Origin: Roseinatronobacter thiooxidans
GTDB taxonomy: Bacteria; Pseudomonadota; Alphaproteobacteria; Rhodobacterales; Rhodobacteraceae
Length of the DNA stretch: 64,000 bases
Direction of reading: 5' to 3'
Assembly: GCF_001870675.1 (NCBI RefSeq)
Contig: NZ_MEHT01000045.1
Coordinates: 62,001 to 126,000, forward strand
Part shown: in pieces, positions 26,098-34,355 of the stretch
Layout of the letters: each line of letters opens with the position of its first letter
How positions within the stretch are numbered: the first letter of the stretch is position 1
Program-made: the position numbers and the translations under genes
The notes under the pieces: model-generated
The model's database searches: none
Told to the model about the DNA's origin: nothing
Seen by the model: only the letters and a program-made list of their open reading frames with translations

Positions 26098-26307
26098 ATG
26101 GGCATCAATTCCGAAAGCGATATTTCGGCAAATCTTCAGATCGGCCCAACCACCGAAGGTATGGTGCGGATATATGTTGCCGGTGAAGGCGTCGATCTGC
26201 CGCTGGATTTCGACCCGGAAGAGGCCGAAGAGATCGCGGAAGAATTGCGCGGCGCAGCGCAAGCCGCACGCAAAATGGCCGAAGGCGCAAAAGGCAAAAA
26301 GCGCTAA
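26098..26307 (+). CDS. Small acidic protein, DUF6324-like
   Basis: A 69-residue protein, conserved in Rhodobacterales as far as I recall. It begins MGINSESDISANLQIGPTTE, followed by GMVRIYVAGEGVDLPLDF and an acidic helix (DPEEAEEIAEELRGAAQAAR) with a basic end (GAKGKKR). No signal peptide or membrane segment. A CAAGGAAAA sequence precedes the ATG. Function unknown. It stands alone between tRNA-His and lpxC. Confidence 0.85.
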   Translation: MGINSESDISANLQIGPTTEGMVRIYVAGEGVDLPLDFDPEEAEEIAEELRGAAQAARKMAEGAKGKKR

Positions 26308-26505
26308 GATGCACGCACGCATTTTAGCCCGCGCACCCAAGCCTTTGATTTGAAGAAGATATGGCCGGTCTTTGCGGCCATCTCGCCCCTGCTGCGGCGC
26401 GCAGATTGCGATGTTACAATAGGTCACAATCTGTGAATTGCCCCCTTTGCCCATTACCTTTAGTTTATTGAATATAAAAATAAACGGTAAGAGCGGGTTC
26501 AGGTT

Positions 26506-27426
26506 ATGCAAAATACAATACGGTCAGACAGACAGATCATTGGCACAGGGCTGCATAGTGGCATGCCTGTGCGCTTGCGTTTGCGTCCGGCAGCGGCACA
26601 TTCTGGCTTGCAGTTCCACCGTATCGATTACCCCAAGCGCCAACAGGTGATCAAGGTCAGCCCCGAAAACTGGGTCGAAGCCAACCTGTGCACAGTGCTT
26701 GAAAACCGCCATGGCGTGCGTGTCAGCACGGTTGAGCATTTGTTGGCCGCCCTGCATGGCTGCGGCATTCATAACGCGATTATCGAAATTGACGGGCCAG
26801 AAGTGCCCATTCTTGACGGCAGCTCGGACCCCTTTGTACGGCTTATACTGGATGCGGGCATCAAACAGTTGCACGCGCCCTTGCAGGTGCTGCGGGTACT
26901 GCGGCCGGTCAGTGTTGAAAACAACGGCGCATCCGCGCGGCTGCTGCCCTCGGACCAGCTGGAAATTGATTTCCAGATCGATTTCGCCGATCCCGCCATC
27001 GGCTATCAGCGCAAACACCTGAATATGCATAACGGCACCTTCCTGCGCGAGTTGAGCAATTGTCGCACATTTTGCATGCGCAAGGATGTGGAAACCATGC
27101 AAAGCCACGGGCTTGCCCTCGGCGGCAGTCTGGAGAATGCTGTGGTCTTCCATGAGGGTGAAATCCTTAGCCCCGGCGGGTTGCGGCGCCCGGATGAGCC
27201 AGTGCGCCACAAGATTCTGGATGCCATGGGTGATCTTTATGTCGCCGGATACCCAATAATCGGCCGCTATGAAGGTGTGCGCGCAGGCCATGCGCTGACC
27301 GGGCGCGTGCTGCAAGCGCTGTTTGCAGATGCGGCCAATTATGAATTCGTCACCTGTGACAGCACAGTCTGCGCGACTTTGCCGGGGCTTGGCTTGCCTG
27401 CGCATGAATTGCGCCTGACGGCGTAA
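26506..27426 (+). CDS. lpxC: UDP-3-O-acyl-N-acetylglucosamine deacetylase
   Basis: Committed step of lipid A synthesis, removing acetate from UDP-3-O-acyl-GlcNAc. The 306-residue zinc enzyme keeps its ligands: His78 in STVEHLLAALHG, and His235 with Asp239 in RHKILDAMGDLY. The GTGLHSG start and the LDGSSDPFV segment are also typical. It follows an upstream gap of 198 bases with no gene and precedes bamD. The presence of lpxC and bamD confirms a Gram-negative outer membrane with LPS. Confidence 0.97.
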   Translation: MQNTIRSDRQIIGTGLHSGMPVRLRLRPAAAHSGLQFHRIDYPKRQQVIKVSPENWVEANLCTVLENRHGVRVSTVEHLLAALHGCGIHNAIIEIDGPEVPILDGSSDPFVRLILDAGIKQLHAPLQVLRVLRPVSVENNGASARLLPSDQLEIDFQIDFADPAIGYQRKHLNMHNGTFLRELSNCRTFCMRKDVETMQSHGLALGGSLENAVVFHEGEILSPGGLRRPDEPVRHKILDAMGDLYVAGYPIIGRYEGVRAGHALTGRVLQALFADAANYEFVTCDSTVCATLPGLGLPAHELRLTA

Positions 27427-27537
27427 CCCCGCGCCCCATGCTTTAATGCAGGGCCAACCCGAAAAAGGCGTTTTGCGCCACCGTTTTTTCTGTGATAACA
27501 GAAGTCGAGTATCAGAAATGCAGTGGGGTGGCGGGAG

Positions 27538-28380
27538 ATGATTTCGAACTCTGGAATCCGAAATCTAGGGGCTGTCGTCATGGTTGTGGCGGCTTTGTCG
27601 GCCTGCAATCGCAACACCGGCCCGGACGAGTCGCTTGACGCTTTCTCGGCGGAAGAGATATTCCAGCGCGGCGAGTATGAGTTGGAAACCTCGCGGCGCA
27701 GCGCGTCATCGCTGCGGTATTTTCAGGAAATAGAGCGGCTATACCCCTATACCGAATGGTCACGCCGCGCGCTGATCATGCAAGCCTATGCGCATCACCG
27801 CGCCCGCGAATATGAAGAAAGCCGCGCCGCGGCGCAGCGCTTCCTCGACACTTACCCCACAGACGAAGACGCGCCCTATGCCGCCTATCTGCTGGCGCTG
27901 TCCTTCTATGACCAGATCGACGAGGTTGGGCGCGATCAGGGCCTGACCTTTCAGGCGTTGCAACACCTGCGCCGCCTGATTGAACAATATCCAGATACCG
28001 ATTACACGCGGTCCGCCATCCTGAAATTCGAATTGGCCTTTGACCATCTGGCTGCCAAGGAAATGGAAATCGGGCGCTATTACCTGCGGCGTGGCAATTT
28101 TAACGCCGCCGTCAACAGGTTCCGCGTTGTGGTCGAGGATTTCCAGACATCGACCCACACGCCCGAAGCGTTGCACAGGTTGGTGGAATCATACCTCTCG
28201 CTCGGGCTGCGGGATGAGGCGCAGACTGCCGCCGCCATCCTTGGCTATAATTTCGAGGCAAACCCTTTCTATCAGGACAGCTTCCGCCTGCTGGGCGGAC
28301 AGGGGCTGCAACCTGAAGCGCGGGGCGAAGGATGGTTGCGATCGATTTACCGGCAGGCTGTGCGTGGCGACTGGATCTGA
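27538..28380 (+). CDS. bamD: Outer membrane protein assembly factor BamD
   Basis: Lipoprotein of the BAM complex that inserts beta-barrel proteins. The start at 27538 (MISNSGIRNLGAVVMVVAAL) gives a short signal peptide ending LSAC with Cys23 as lipid anchor; the ORF extends five codons upstream. The mature part consists of TPR repeats typical of BamD/YfiO (RSASSLRYFQEIERLYPYTE, then AYLLALSFYDQI and ILKFELAFDHLAAKEME). Length 280 aa is usual. It lies between lpxC and recN, the normal order in this group. Confidence 0.95.
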   Translation: MISNSGIRNLGAVVMVVAALSACNRNTGPDESLDAFSAEEIFQRGEYELETSRRSASSLRYFQEIERLYPYTEWSRRALIMQAYAHHRAREYEESRAAAQRFLDTYPTDEDAPYAAYLLALSFYDQIDEVGRDQGLTFQALQHLRRLIEQYPDTDYTRSAILKFELAFDHLAAKEMEIGRYYLRRGNFNAAVNRFRVVVEDFQTSTHTPEALHRLVESYLSLGLRDEAQTAAAILGYNFEANPFYQDSFRLLGGQGLQPEARGEGWLRSIYRQAVRGDWI

Positions 28381-28419
28381 CACCTCGCAACATTCTTATG
28401 CAAAGGGCTGAGCAAACAG

Positions 28420-30081
28420 ATGCTCTTGTCGCTCGATATCCGAGATGTGCTGATCATTGACCGGCTGGAACTTCGGTTCCAGCCCGGCCTGAATGTGCTG
28501 ACAGGCGAAACGGGTGCAGGCAAGTCCATCCTGCTGGATTCGCTGGGCTTTGTGCTGGGCTGGCGCGGGCGCGCCGATCTGGTGCGCCAAGGGGCAGATC
28601 AAGGCGAAGTGGTGGCCGAATTTGCCCTGTCGCCCGATCACGCCGCACAGGATATTCTGGCCGAAGCCGGATTTGAACGCACCGACACTTTGCTTTTGCG
28701 CCGCGTCAACAGCCGCGACGGGCGCAAGACAGCATGGGTCAATGACCGCCGCGCCTCGGGCGAGGTGTTGCGCGCATTGTCCGATACGCTGGTGGAACTG
28801 CATGGCCAGCAAGATGACAAGGGCCTTTTGAACCCGCGCGAACACCGCACCCTGCTGGATGCGTTTGCATCCTCGGAAACCGCGCTTTCCGCATGCCGCG
28901 CGGCATGGCGGGGCTTGCGCCACGCCACCAAGGCCCATGCGGAAGAAACCACACGCTTGCAGGAAATGGCCGCCGAGGAAGATTTCTTGCGCCATTCCGT
29001 AGCAGAACTGGATGCACTGGCCCCAGAGCCGGGCGAAGAAGCCACGCTGGACACGCGGCGGCGGCGCATGCAAGCCGCCGAAAGGCTGCGCGCCGATATC
29101 GCGCGCGCGCATACGGCCCTGTCCGACGAAGGGGCAGAACGCCTGCTGGTGGACGCCATGCGCTGGCTGGAGGGGGCCTCTGACGGGCTGGAAGGGCAGG
29201 CAGATGCCCCGCTTGAAGCGCTTGCGCGCGCACTCGATGCCTTGGGCGAGGCGCAGCAAGGTGTCGAGGCCTGCGTCGAAGCGCTGAATATCTACCCCGG
29301 AGAGTTGGAAGCGGTCGAAGACCGTCTGTTTGCCCTGCGCGGGCTGGCGCGCAAACATGCCTGCCTGCCAGATGATCTGGCAACCCTGGCCGAAAGCCTG
29401 TCTGCGCGGCTGGCCCGTCTGGACAATGGCGCGCGCCAGATTGCGGAACTGGCCCGCGCCATGCAACAGGCCCAAACCGCGTATGACGCCGCCGCAGAAA
29501 CGCTGACCGCCATTCGGATACAGGCCGCCACCAAGCTGGATGCCGCCATGGCGCAGGAACTTGCGCCCCTTAAAATGGAACGCGCGGTGTTTCGCACCGC
29601 AATCATTCAAGGCGATGCTGGCCCCGATGGTCGGGACATGGTCAGCTTCGAGGTGGCCACCAATCCCGGCGCGCCCTCTGGCCCCTTGTCACGGATTGCA
29701 TCGGGGGGGGAATTGTCGCGCTTTCTTTTGGCGCTGAAAGTCTGCCTGACACGCGGGACAACCGGCGTCACAATGATATTTGACGAAATCGACCGTGGTG
29801 TGGGCGGGGCCACGGCCGATGCCGTGGGCAGGCGTTTGCGGGCACTGGCCTCTGGCGCGCAAGTGCTGGTTGTGACCCATTCGCCGCAGGTTGCGGCCCT
29901 TGGCCAGCATCATTGGCGCGTCGAGAAACGCATCATCCATGACATGACCGTGTCGCGCGTTGTGCCACTTTCCGCCGAAGACCGGATCGAAGAGATTGCA
30001 AGAATGCTGTCGGGTGATACGATCACCGACACAGCGCGCGCAGCGGCGCAGGAATTGCTGGGCGCGCGTCCGGTCCTGTAG
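28420..30081 (+). CDS. recN: DNA repair protein RecN
   Basis: SMC-like ATPase that acts in double-strand break repair. The 553-residue protein has Walker A GETGAGKSILLDS near the N-terminus, a long helical middle (about 150-370) that forms the coiled coil, and a C-terminal ATPase half with the signature SGGELSRFLLALK and Walker B IFDEIDRGVGG. The gene starts 39 bases after bamD and is probably in the same transcript. No LexA box is evident in the short gap. Confidence 0.96.
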   Translation: MLLSLDIRDVLIIDRLELRFQPGLNVLTGETGAGKSILLDSLGFVLGWRGRADLVRQGADQGEVVAEFALSPDHAAQDILAEAGFERTDTLLLRRVNSRDGRKTAWVNDRRASGEVLRALSDTLVELHGQQDDKGLLNPREHRTLLDAFASSETALSACRAAWRGLRHATKAHAEETTRLQEMAAEEDFLRHSVAELDALAPEPGEEATLDTRRRRMQAAERLRADIARAHTALSDEGAERLLVDAMRWLEGASDGLEGQADAPLEALARALDALGEAQQGVEACVEALNIYPGELEAVEDRLFALRGLARKHACLPDDLATLAESLSARLARLDNGARQIAELARAMQQAQTAYDAAAETLTAIRIQAATKLDAAMAQELAPLKMERAVFRTAIIQGDAGPDGRDMVSFEVATNPGAPSGPLSRIASGGELSRFLLALKVCLTRGTTGVTMIFDEIDRGVGGATADAVGRRLRALASGAQVLVVTHSPQVAALGQHHWRVEKRIIHDMTVSRVVPLSAEDRIEEIARMLSGDTITDTARAAAQELLGARPVL

Positions 30082-30128
30082 CGTTCCGCAACAGGGCCGC
30101 TTTTGGCGCGACAGGACGGAGAAATCAC

Positions 30129-30515
30129 ATGCATTTGAACTTGAAAAGCCCCGGCATTGGGCGCGCAAGCTGTCTGTTTGCCGCCCTTGCACTTTCCGGT
30201 TGCACGCTGAACCCGATGATGGCCCCGTCATCCCCACGGCCAGCCTCGGTCGCGCCCAGCGCGCCCGTTGTCGGGACAGCCCCCGCAGACATGTCAGCGG
30301 GCGTCTCCGCGTCGGCGGCGGAACAGGCCTGCATGGGTGCAGGGCGCGAACGAAATCTGGATGTTGTGGGCGTGGTCGGGTCCAGCAGCGCCACCGGCGC
30401 AGATGGCGCGCCCTCGCGCGATGTCATGCTGCGCGTGCGCCGCAACGGGTCCGAAATTGAAGTGCGGTGCAATTATGCCAGCAGCACAGGTCTGGCGCGG
30501 ATCATGCTGATCTGA
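30129..30515 (+). CDS. Small lipoprotein of unknown function
   Basis: A 128-residue protein with a lipoprotein signal (ASCLFAALALSGC, Cys25 lipidated). A Pro/Ser/Ala-rich stretch follows (about 30-60), then a compact C-terminal domain with two cysteines (EQACMGAGRERN and EVRCNYASSTG) that could form a disulfide. It begins 47 bases after recN and is followed by a strong terminator, so it is probably the last gene of the lpxC-bamD-recN run. Similar small exported proteins with a conserved C-terminal domain occur in Rhodobacterales; no function is known to me. Confidence 0.82.
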   Translation: MHLNLKSPGIGRASCLFAALALSGCTLNPMMAPSSPRPASVAPSAPVVGTAPADMSAGVSASAAEQACMGAGRERNLDVVGVVGSSSATGADGAPSRDVMLRVRRNGSEIEVRCNYASSTGLARIMLI

Positions 30516-30518
30516 AGA

Positions 30519-30551
30519 AAAGGCCCAAGGCTGTCACAGCCTTGGGCCTTT
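30519..30551. terminator. Bidirectional terminator after the recN-lipoprotein run
   Basis: A perfect 15-bp stem: 30519-30533 (AAAGGCCCAAGGCTG) with 30537-30551, and a three-base loop TCA. A-rich and T-rich ends on the two strands suit termination of the plus-strand lipoprotein and the minus-strand gcrA, whose stop is at 30637. Confidence 0.9.
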
Positions 30552-30636
30552 CAACCTGTCATATGGTCTTGCCGCGCACCTATTGCGTTGTGCTTTCAAG
30601 CAACGCGGGAATGGCTTAACTTTCCCGCAAATGGCC

Positions 30637-31314
30637 TTAGCGCTTGCGATCCCTGCGCGAACTCATGGGCTGGAACGCGACCGAGACATGCGCCTCGCAA
30701 TAGGGTTTGCCGGGCTTGACCGGCAGGCCACAGAACCAGAAATCTTCGGTCGCCGGGTCACCAATCGGCCATTTGCAGGTCCGCTCGGTCAGTTCCAGCA
30801 GCGTCAGTTTGCGCGCTGTCTTCTCGACTTCGCGCACAGTGGCCAGGGCTTCGGGGTCAATCTCGTTGGCCGAAGGCTGCGGCGGCAAAGGCTGTCCGGC
30901 AGGAATGATGGCGCGCGGGGTATAGACCTCCGGCGCATCGTCTTCTTCTTCCTCTGGCTCTGCCGGCTCGGCCACGCTGGCGGCTGCGGCGCGTTCGGCC
31001 TTGGCTTGGGCCAGATCGACCACAGGGTTTTCAACCACAGGTTTCGGCTCTGGCGCTTTGGGCGCGGCTTTTGGCGCTGCGGGTGCCGCTGCGACTGGCT
31101 CCACACTCACCTTCGGTTCTGGCGCGACCTCTGGCTTGGGGTCGGCTTTCACCTCGGGTTCGGGGGCGTTGCGGTTGGACAGTCCAAGGCGATGGACCTT
31201 GCCAATCACGGCATTGCGCGTCACACCGCCCAACTCTTTTGCGATCTGAGAGGCCGAATGCCCCTCATTCCACATTTTCTTCAGCAGTTCGACGCGTTCA
31301 TCTGTCCAGGACAT
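30637..31314 (-). CDS. gcrA: Cell-cycle regulator GcrA
   Basis: GcrA binds sigma-70 RNA polymerase and activates promoters carrying methylated GANTC sites. The N-terminal DNA-binding domain is typical (MSWTDERVELLKKMWNEGHS, then ASQIAKELGGVTRNAVIGKV and HRLGLSNR). A long Ala/Pro/Glu/Val linker (about 55-150) leads to the sigma-interacting C-terminal domain with conserved CKWPIGDP and FCGLPVKPGKPYCEAH. Length is 225 aa. The start at 31314 is the family start with GGAGAA before it; an upstream in-frame extension to 31401 is not supported. Confidence 0.96.
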   Translation of the reverse strand: MSWTDERVELLKKMWNEGHSASQIAKELGGVTRNAVIGKVHRLGLSNRNAPEPEVKADPKPEVAPEPKVSVEPVAAAPAAPKAAPKAPEPKPVVENPVVDLAQAKAERAAAASVAEPAEPEEEEDDAPEVYTPRAIIPAGQPLPPQPSANEIDPEALATVREVEKTARKLTLLELTERTCKWPIGDPATEDFWFCGLPVKPGKPYCEAHVSVAFQPMSSRRDRKR

Positions 31315-31430
31315 CTTTGGTTCTCCGACCGGCGGAAGGGGCGCAGGGCATCCCTTGGCATATAACTTGCCCATAGTATCGGGCGAGTGGATGAAATACA
31401 TGGCAACGGCGCTAAATACAATCGCTCAAG

Positions 31431-31457
31431 GGCAGGAAAAACATTCCCTGCCTTTTT
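31431..31457 (+). terminator. Rho-independent terminator-like hairpin before the ABC-2 permease
   Basis: GGCAGG (31431-31436) and CCTGCC (31447-31452) with a ten-base loop, extended by weak A/G-T pairs, followed by TTTTT. It faces the plus strand and lies only 24 bases before the ABC-2 permease start, between two divergent genes. It may be a leader attenuator, or end a short transcript from the gcrA promoter region. Confidence 0.6.
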
Positions 31458-31480
31458 ATACCATTCAACGGGGGACCGGC

Positions 31481-32296
31481 ATGGCTGATGATGCAGCACA
31501 GAACTTTCCAATGGGCGCGCGCCGCTTTGGGCGGGTCAACTGGTTGGGGCTTGGCGCACTCGCCAACCGCGAGGTGCAGCGCTTTCTGGTGGTCTGGACC
31601 CAAACACTTGCTGCACCTTTGGTGACAGCGGGGCTTTTTCTGGCGGTCTTCTCGCTGGCCATCGGCCCCGCGCGCGGCGAAGTGCTGGGCGTGCCCTTCA
31701 TCGTGTTTCTGGCACCCGGCATCCTGATGATGACCGTCATTCAGAACAGCTTTGCCAACACCTCCTCCTCCATCGTGATTTCAAAGGTGCAAGGCAATAT
31801 TGTGGACACGCTTATGCCGCCCCTGTCCCCCACAGAGCTGCTTCTGGGCTATCTGGCGGGCGGTGTGGCGCGCGGGCTGATGGTGGGCGCGGTCATCACA
31901 CTGGCGCTGTGGCTGCTTCTGGGCCAGCCTGTCACGCATCCTGTATGGCTTTTGCTGTTTCTGACGCTGGGTGCGGCGTTTCTGGGGGTGCTGGGCATTG
32001 CGGCGGGCATCATCTCGAACAAGTTTGACCAGATTGCAGCGATCACCAATTTCATTGTTGTGCCGCTGTCCTTTCTGTCGGGCACCTTCTATTCCATCGC
32101 CACCCTGCCCCCGACGCTAGAGGTGATGAGCCGCTTTAACCCTGTCTTCTACCTGATCGACGGCGCGCGCTATGGCATGATCGGCGCATCGGACGCGTCG
32201 CCCCTGCTGGGCTTGTGCGTGGTCGCAGGCGCAACCACAGCCATCGGCGCGGTGTGCTGGCACTGGCTGCGCACAGGCTACCGGCTGAAACCCTAA
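31481..32296 (+). CDS. ABC-2 type transporter permease
   Basis: A 271-residue permease of the ABC-2 (NodJ/DrrB) type with six membrane segments. Visible marks are FLAPGILMMTVIQNSFANTS and the re-entrant region FLSGTFYSIATLPP. The start at 31481 follows GGGGGA at good spacing; an in-frame extension to 31355 passes through the terminator hairpin and is unlikely. The partner ATPase is not adjacent, so it must be encoded elsewhere. Substrate unknown; such exporters move polysaccharides, lipids or drugs. Confidence 0.9.
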   Translation: MADDAAQNFPMGARRFGRVNWLGLGALANREVQRFLVVWTQTLAAPLVTAGLFLAVFSLAIGPARGEVLGVPFIVFLAPGILMMTVIQNSFANTSSSIVISKVQGNIVDTLMPPLSPTELLLGYLAGGVARGLMVGAVITLALWLLLGQPVTHPVWLLLFLTLGAAFLGVLGIAAGIISNKFDQIAAITNFIVVPLSFLSGTFYSIATLPPTLEVMSRFNPVFYLIDGARYGMIGASDASPLLGLCVVAGATTAIGAVCWHWLRTGYRLKP

Positions 32297-32381
32297 CCAC
32301 CTGCCGAACTCGTGAGCGGCACCGCGTTGTGTATGCCACTGGACCTGATAGAGTATTGTCAAAGATTACAGGGCGCTGCGC

Positions 32382-32786
32382 ATGAATACTTCCTCTTTCT
32401 TACTGGCCTGTGCTTTCAGCTTGGGTTTCGCGTCATCTGTTGCGGCGAATGATGCGCTATGGCGCGACTGTCGCACCTGCCACGCGGTCGTTGCACCTGA
32501 TGGCACGGAACTGGCGCGCGGTGGGCGCAGCGGGCCAAACCTGTATGGCATTGCCAACCGGCCATTGGCAGGTGATTCGGCCTATCGCTTTTATTCCAAC
32601 GATCTGAGGGCGGCAGGCGCAGCAGGCAAGCGCTGGACCGAGGATGATTTTGTCGCCTATCTGGCAAATCCCGACCAGTTCCTGCAATCCGCAACAGGCA
32701 ACCCGCAGGCCGAAAGCGGCATGCATGTGCAGTTGCGCAGCAATGCGCGCGACCTGTTCGCCTATTTGCGCGGCCTGTCGAACTGA
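32382..32786 (+). CDS. Periplasmic class I c-type cytochrome
   Basis: A 134-residue protein with a signal peptide (cleavage probably after SSVAA, near residue 22) and one haem site, CRTCH at residues 30-34. A methionine in AESGMHVQL is the likely sixth ligand. The rest follows cytochrome c552/c2-like spacing with GPNLYGIANRP. It is monocistronic: the ABC-2 gene ends 85 bases upstream, and the SRP RNA is convergent downstream. Role in electron transfer is expected, partner unknown. Confidence 0.9.
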   Translation: MNTSSFLLACAFSLGFASSVAANDALWRDCRTCHAVVAPDGTELARGGRSGPNLYGIANRPLAGDSAYRFYSNDLRAAGAAGKRWTEDDFVAYLANPDQFLQSATGNPQAESGMHVQLRSNARDLFAYLRGLSN

Positions 32787-32808
32787 CCTGAAATACTATG
32801 GGAAAAGT

Positions 32809-32902
32809 GAGAGACTGGACATCGACCCAGACGGAAAATGCTGCGGCTGCTTCCTTCCGGACCTGACCGGGTTGGCAAGGCGTCTGCCCGCGCCAGCCTC
32901 TC
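32809..32902 (-). ncRNA. ffs: Signal recognition particle RNA, small bacterial type (4.5S)
   Basis: On the minus strand a 94-nt RNA folds into one long hairpin. The ends GAGAGGCTGG (32902-32893) and CCAGTCTCTC (32818-32809) pair over ten positions with one G-U. The apical domain has the conserved core GGTCAGGTCCGGAAGGAAGC with the GGAA tetraloop that binds Ffh. A promoter-like pair of hexamers lies just upstream. Confidence 0.95.
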
Positions 32903-32910
32903 ACGCGTGC

Positions 32911-32938
32911 ATCTAAGGGGTTCAAACCGGCTTTGCAA
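32911..32938 (-). promoter_or_regulatory. Sigma-70-type promoter of the SRP RNA
   Basis: TTGCAA (32933-32938) and TTAGAT (32911-32916), read on the minus strand, are separated by 16 bases. The RNA would begin about eight bases downstream of the second hexamer, at the predicted 5' end. Confidence 0.6.
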
Positions 32939-33142
32939 GCGGCGAGGGTTCAGATCAGCGCATGATCCGCGCGGTTTTTTCCATGCGGACAGCTCTGGGG
33001 GCAGAACGCCCCAGCGCATGGGCGGGACAAACGCGGTTTGCGCGCTAGTTTTGCGTCGTGCCATCATGCGTGCGCTGTGTTGCAGACACACTAACCTTTG
33101 CGAGATAAGTTTTAAGACACTCAACGACAGGAAACCCCACGA

Positions 33143-34354
33143 ATGCGTAAACACCTTTTGACGACAGCCTGTGCGCTGCTGGCTTTCTCGCCCCTATCGG
33201 CACAGACACCTGACCCCACTGACTGGGACAGCGTGTTGGAGGCTGCGCGCGGGCAGACTGTGTATTGGCATGCATGGGGGGGTGATCCGCGGATCAATGC
33301 CTTCATCGCCTCGGTCGGGGCGGATTTGCAGACGCGCTATGGGGTGGCGCTGGAACATGTGCGGCTGGCCGACACTGCCGATGCTGTGACGCGCGTGATA
33401 TCAGAGCGGCAGGCCGGGCGCGACACCGGCGGCGCGGTCGATGTCATCTGGATCAATGGCGCGAATTTCGCCTCGATGAAAGAACAGGGCCTGTTATTCG
33501 GCCCCTTTGCGCAAGCGCTGCCCAACTGGCCCTTGGTTGACACACAGGCAAACCCCGCCGTGCTGGTCGATTTTACGCTGCCGGTCGAAGGCTATGGCAG
33601 CCCTTGGGCCATGTTCCAGATGGTGTTTGAATATGACAGCGCCACCCTGCCACAGCCGCCGCGCACGCTTGACGCCTTGCGCGCATGGATCGCAGACAAT
33701 CCGGGGCGCTTCACCTACCCGCAACCGCCCGATTTTCTGGGCACCAGTTTTCTGAAACAGGCACTTTATGGGGTGCTGGAAGATCCGTCCGTGTTGCTGG
33801 ATTCGGCGGATCAGGTAGATTACGACGCAGTCACCGCGCCCCTTTGGGCATTCCTCGATGAGATCACGCCGAACCTGTGGCGACAGGGCCGCGCCTATCC
33901 GGCCAATGAACCCGCACTTGGGCAATTGCTGGCGGATGGAGAGATCGACATCGCCTTTGCGTTCAACCCCGGTCGCGCCTCTGCTGCGATTGCCGATGGT
34001 GAATTGCAGGATACAGTGCGCACCTTCGTGTTCGAGGAAGGCACGCTGGCCAATTCCTCTTACCTGTCGATCCCCTATAACGCCGCCAATACCGAAGGCG
34101 CGCTGGTGCTGGCAAACCTGATCCTTGACCCCGAAATTCAGGCCCGCGCCCAAGACCCTGCCATTCTGGGCTTTCAAACCGTTCTGGGCCTGCACCTGCT
34201 GGAAGATGACGCACGCGCGCGCTTCGATGCGCTGGAACTGGGCGTGGCAACCCTGGCCCCCGACCAGATGGGCACCGGCCTGCAAGAACCGCACCCCACA
34301 TGGATGACGCTTATTGCCGAAGACTGGGCCGCGCGCTACGGCACGGGCCAGTAA
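33143..34354 (+). CDS. ynjB: ABC transporter substrate-binding protein, YnjB type
   Basis: A 403-residue periplasmic binding protein. The signal peptide (MRKHLLTTACALLAFSPLSA) is followed by the opening VYWHAWGGDPRINAFIASVG that marks YnjB-like members of the iron/spermidine/thiamine solute-binding class. In E. coli ynjBCD is an uncharacterised ABC operon; a thiamine-like or polyamine-like substrate has been suggested but is not proven. The permease follows directly. Confidence 0.88.
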   Translation: MRKHLLTTACALLAFSPLSAQTPDPTDWDSVLEAARGQTVYWHAWGGDPRINAFIASVGADLQTRYGVALEHVRLADTADAVTRVISERQAGRDTGGAVDVIWINGANFASMKEQGLLFGPFAQALPNWPLVDTQANPAVLVDFTLPVEGYGSPWAMFQMVFEYDSATLPQPPRTLDALRAWIADNPGRFTYPQPPDFLGTSFLKQALYGVLEDPSVLLDSADQVDYDAVTAPLWAFLDEITPNLWRQGRAYPANEPALGQLLADGEIDIAFAFNPGRASAAIADGELQDTVRTFVFEEGTLANSSYLSIPYNAANTEGALVLANLILDPEIQARAQDPAILGFQTVLGLHLLEDDARARFDALELGVATLAPDQMGTGLQEPHPTWMTLIAEDWAARYGTGQ

Positions 34355-34355
34355 C

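Noticed and set aside
26424-26436. TCACA-ATC-TGTGA inverted repeat upstream of lpxC
   Set aside because: Short, and the half-sites face the wrong way for a CRP/FNR site (TGTGA...TCACA). No other support, so not listed as a feature.
27461-27500. Possible terminator between lpxC and bamD (GGCG-TTTTG-CGCC and a later T-run)
   Set aside because: The stem is only four bases and the T-run is offset from it, so I could not support termination.
31355-31480. N-terminal extension of the ABC-2 permease
   Set aside because: It would code through the terminator-like hairpin, and a good ribosome site lies just before 31481.
32838-33161. Plus-strand frame of 107 codons over the SRP RNA
   Set aside because: It starts within the SRP RNA and overlaps the ynjB start; the RNA accounts for the conserved sequence.
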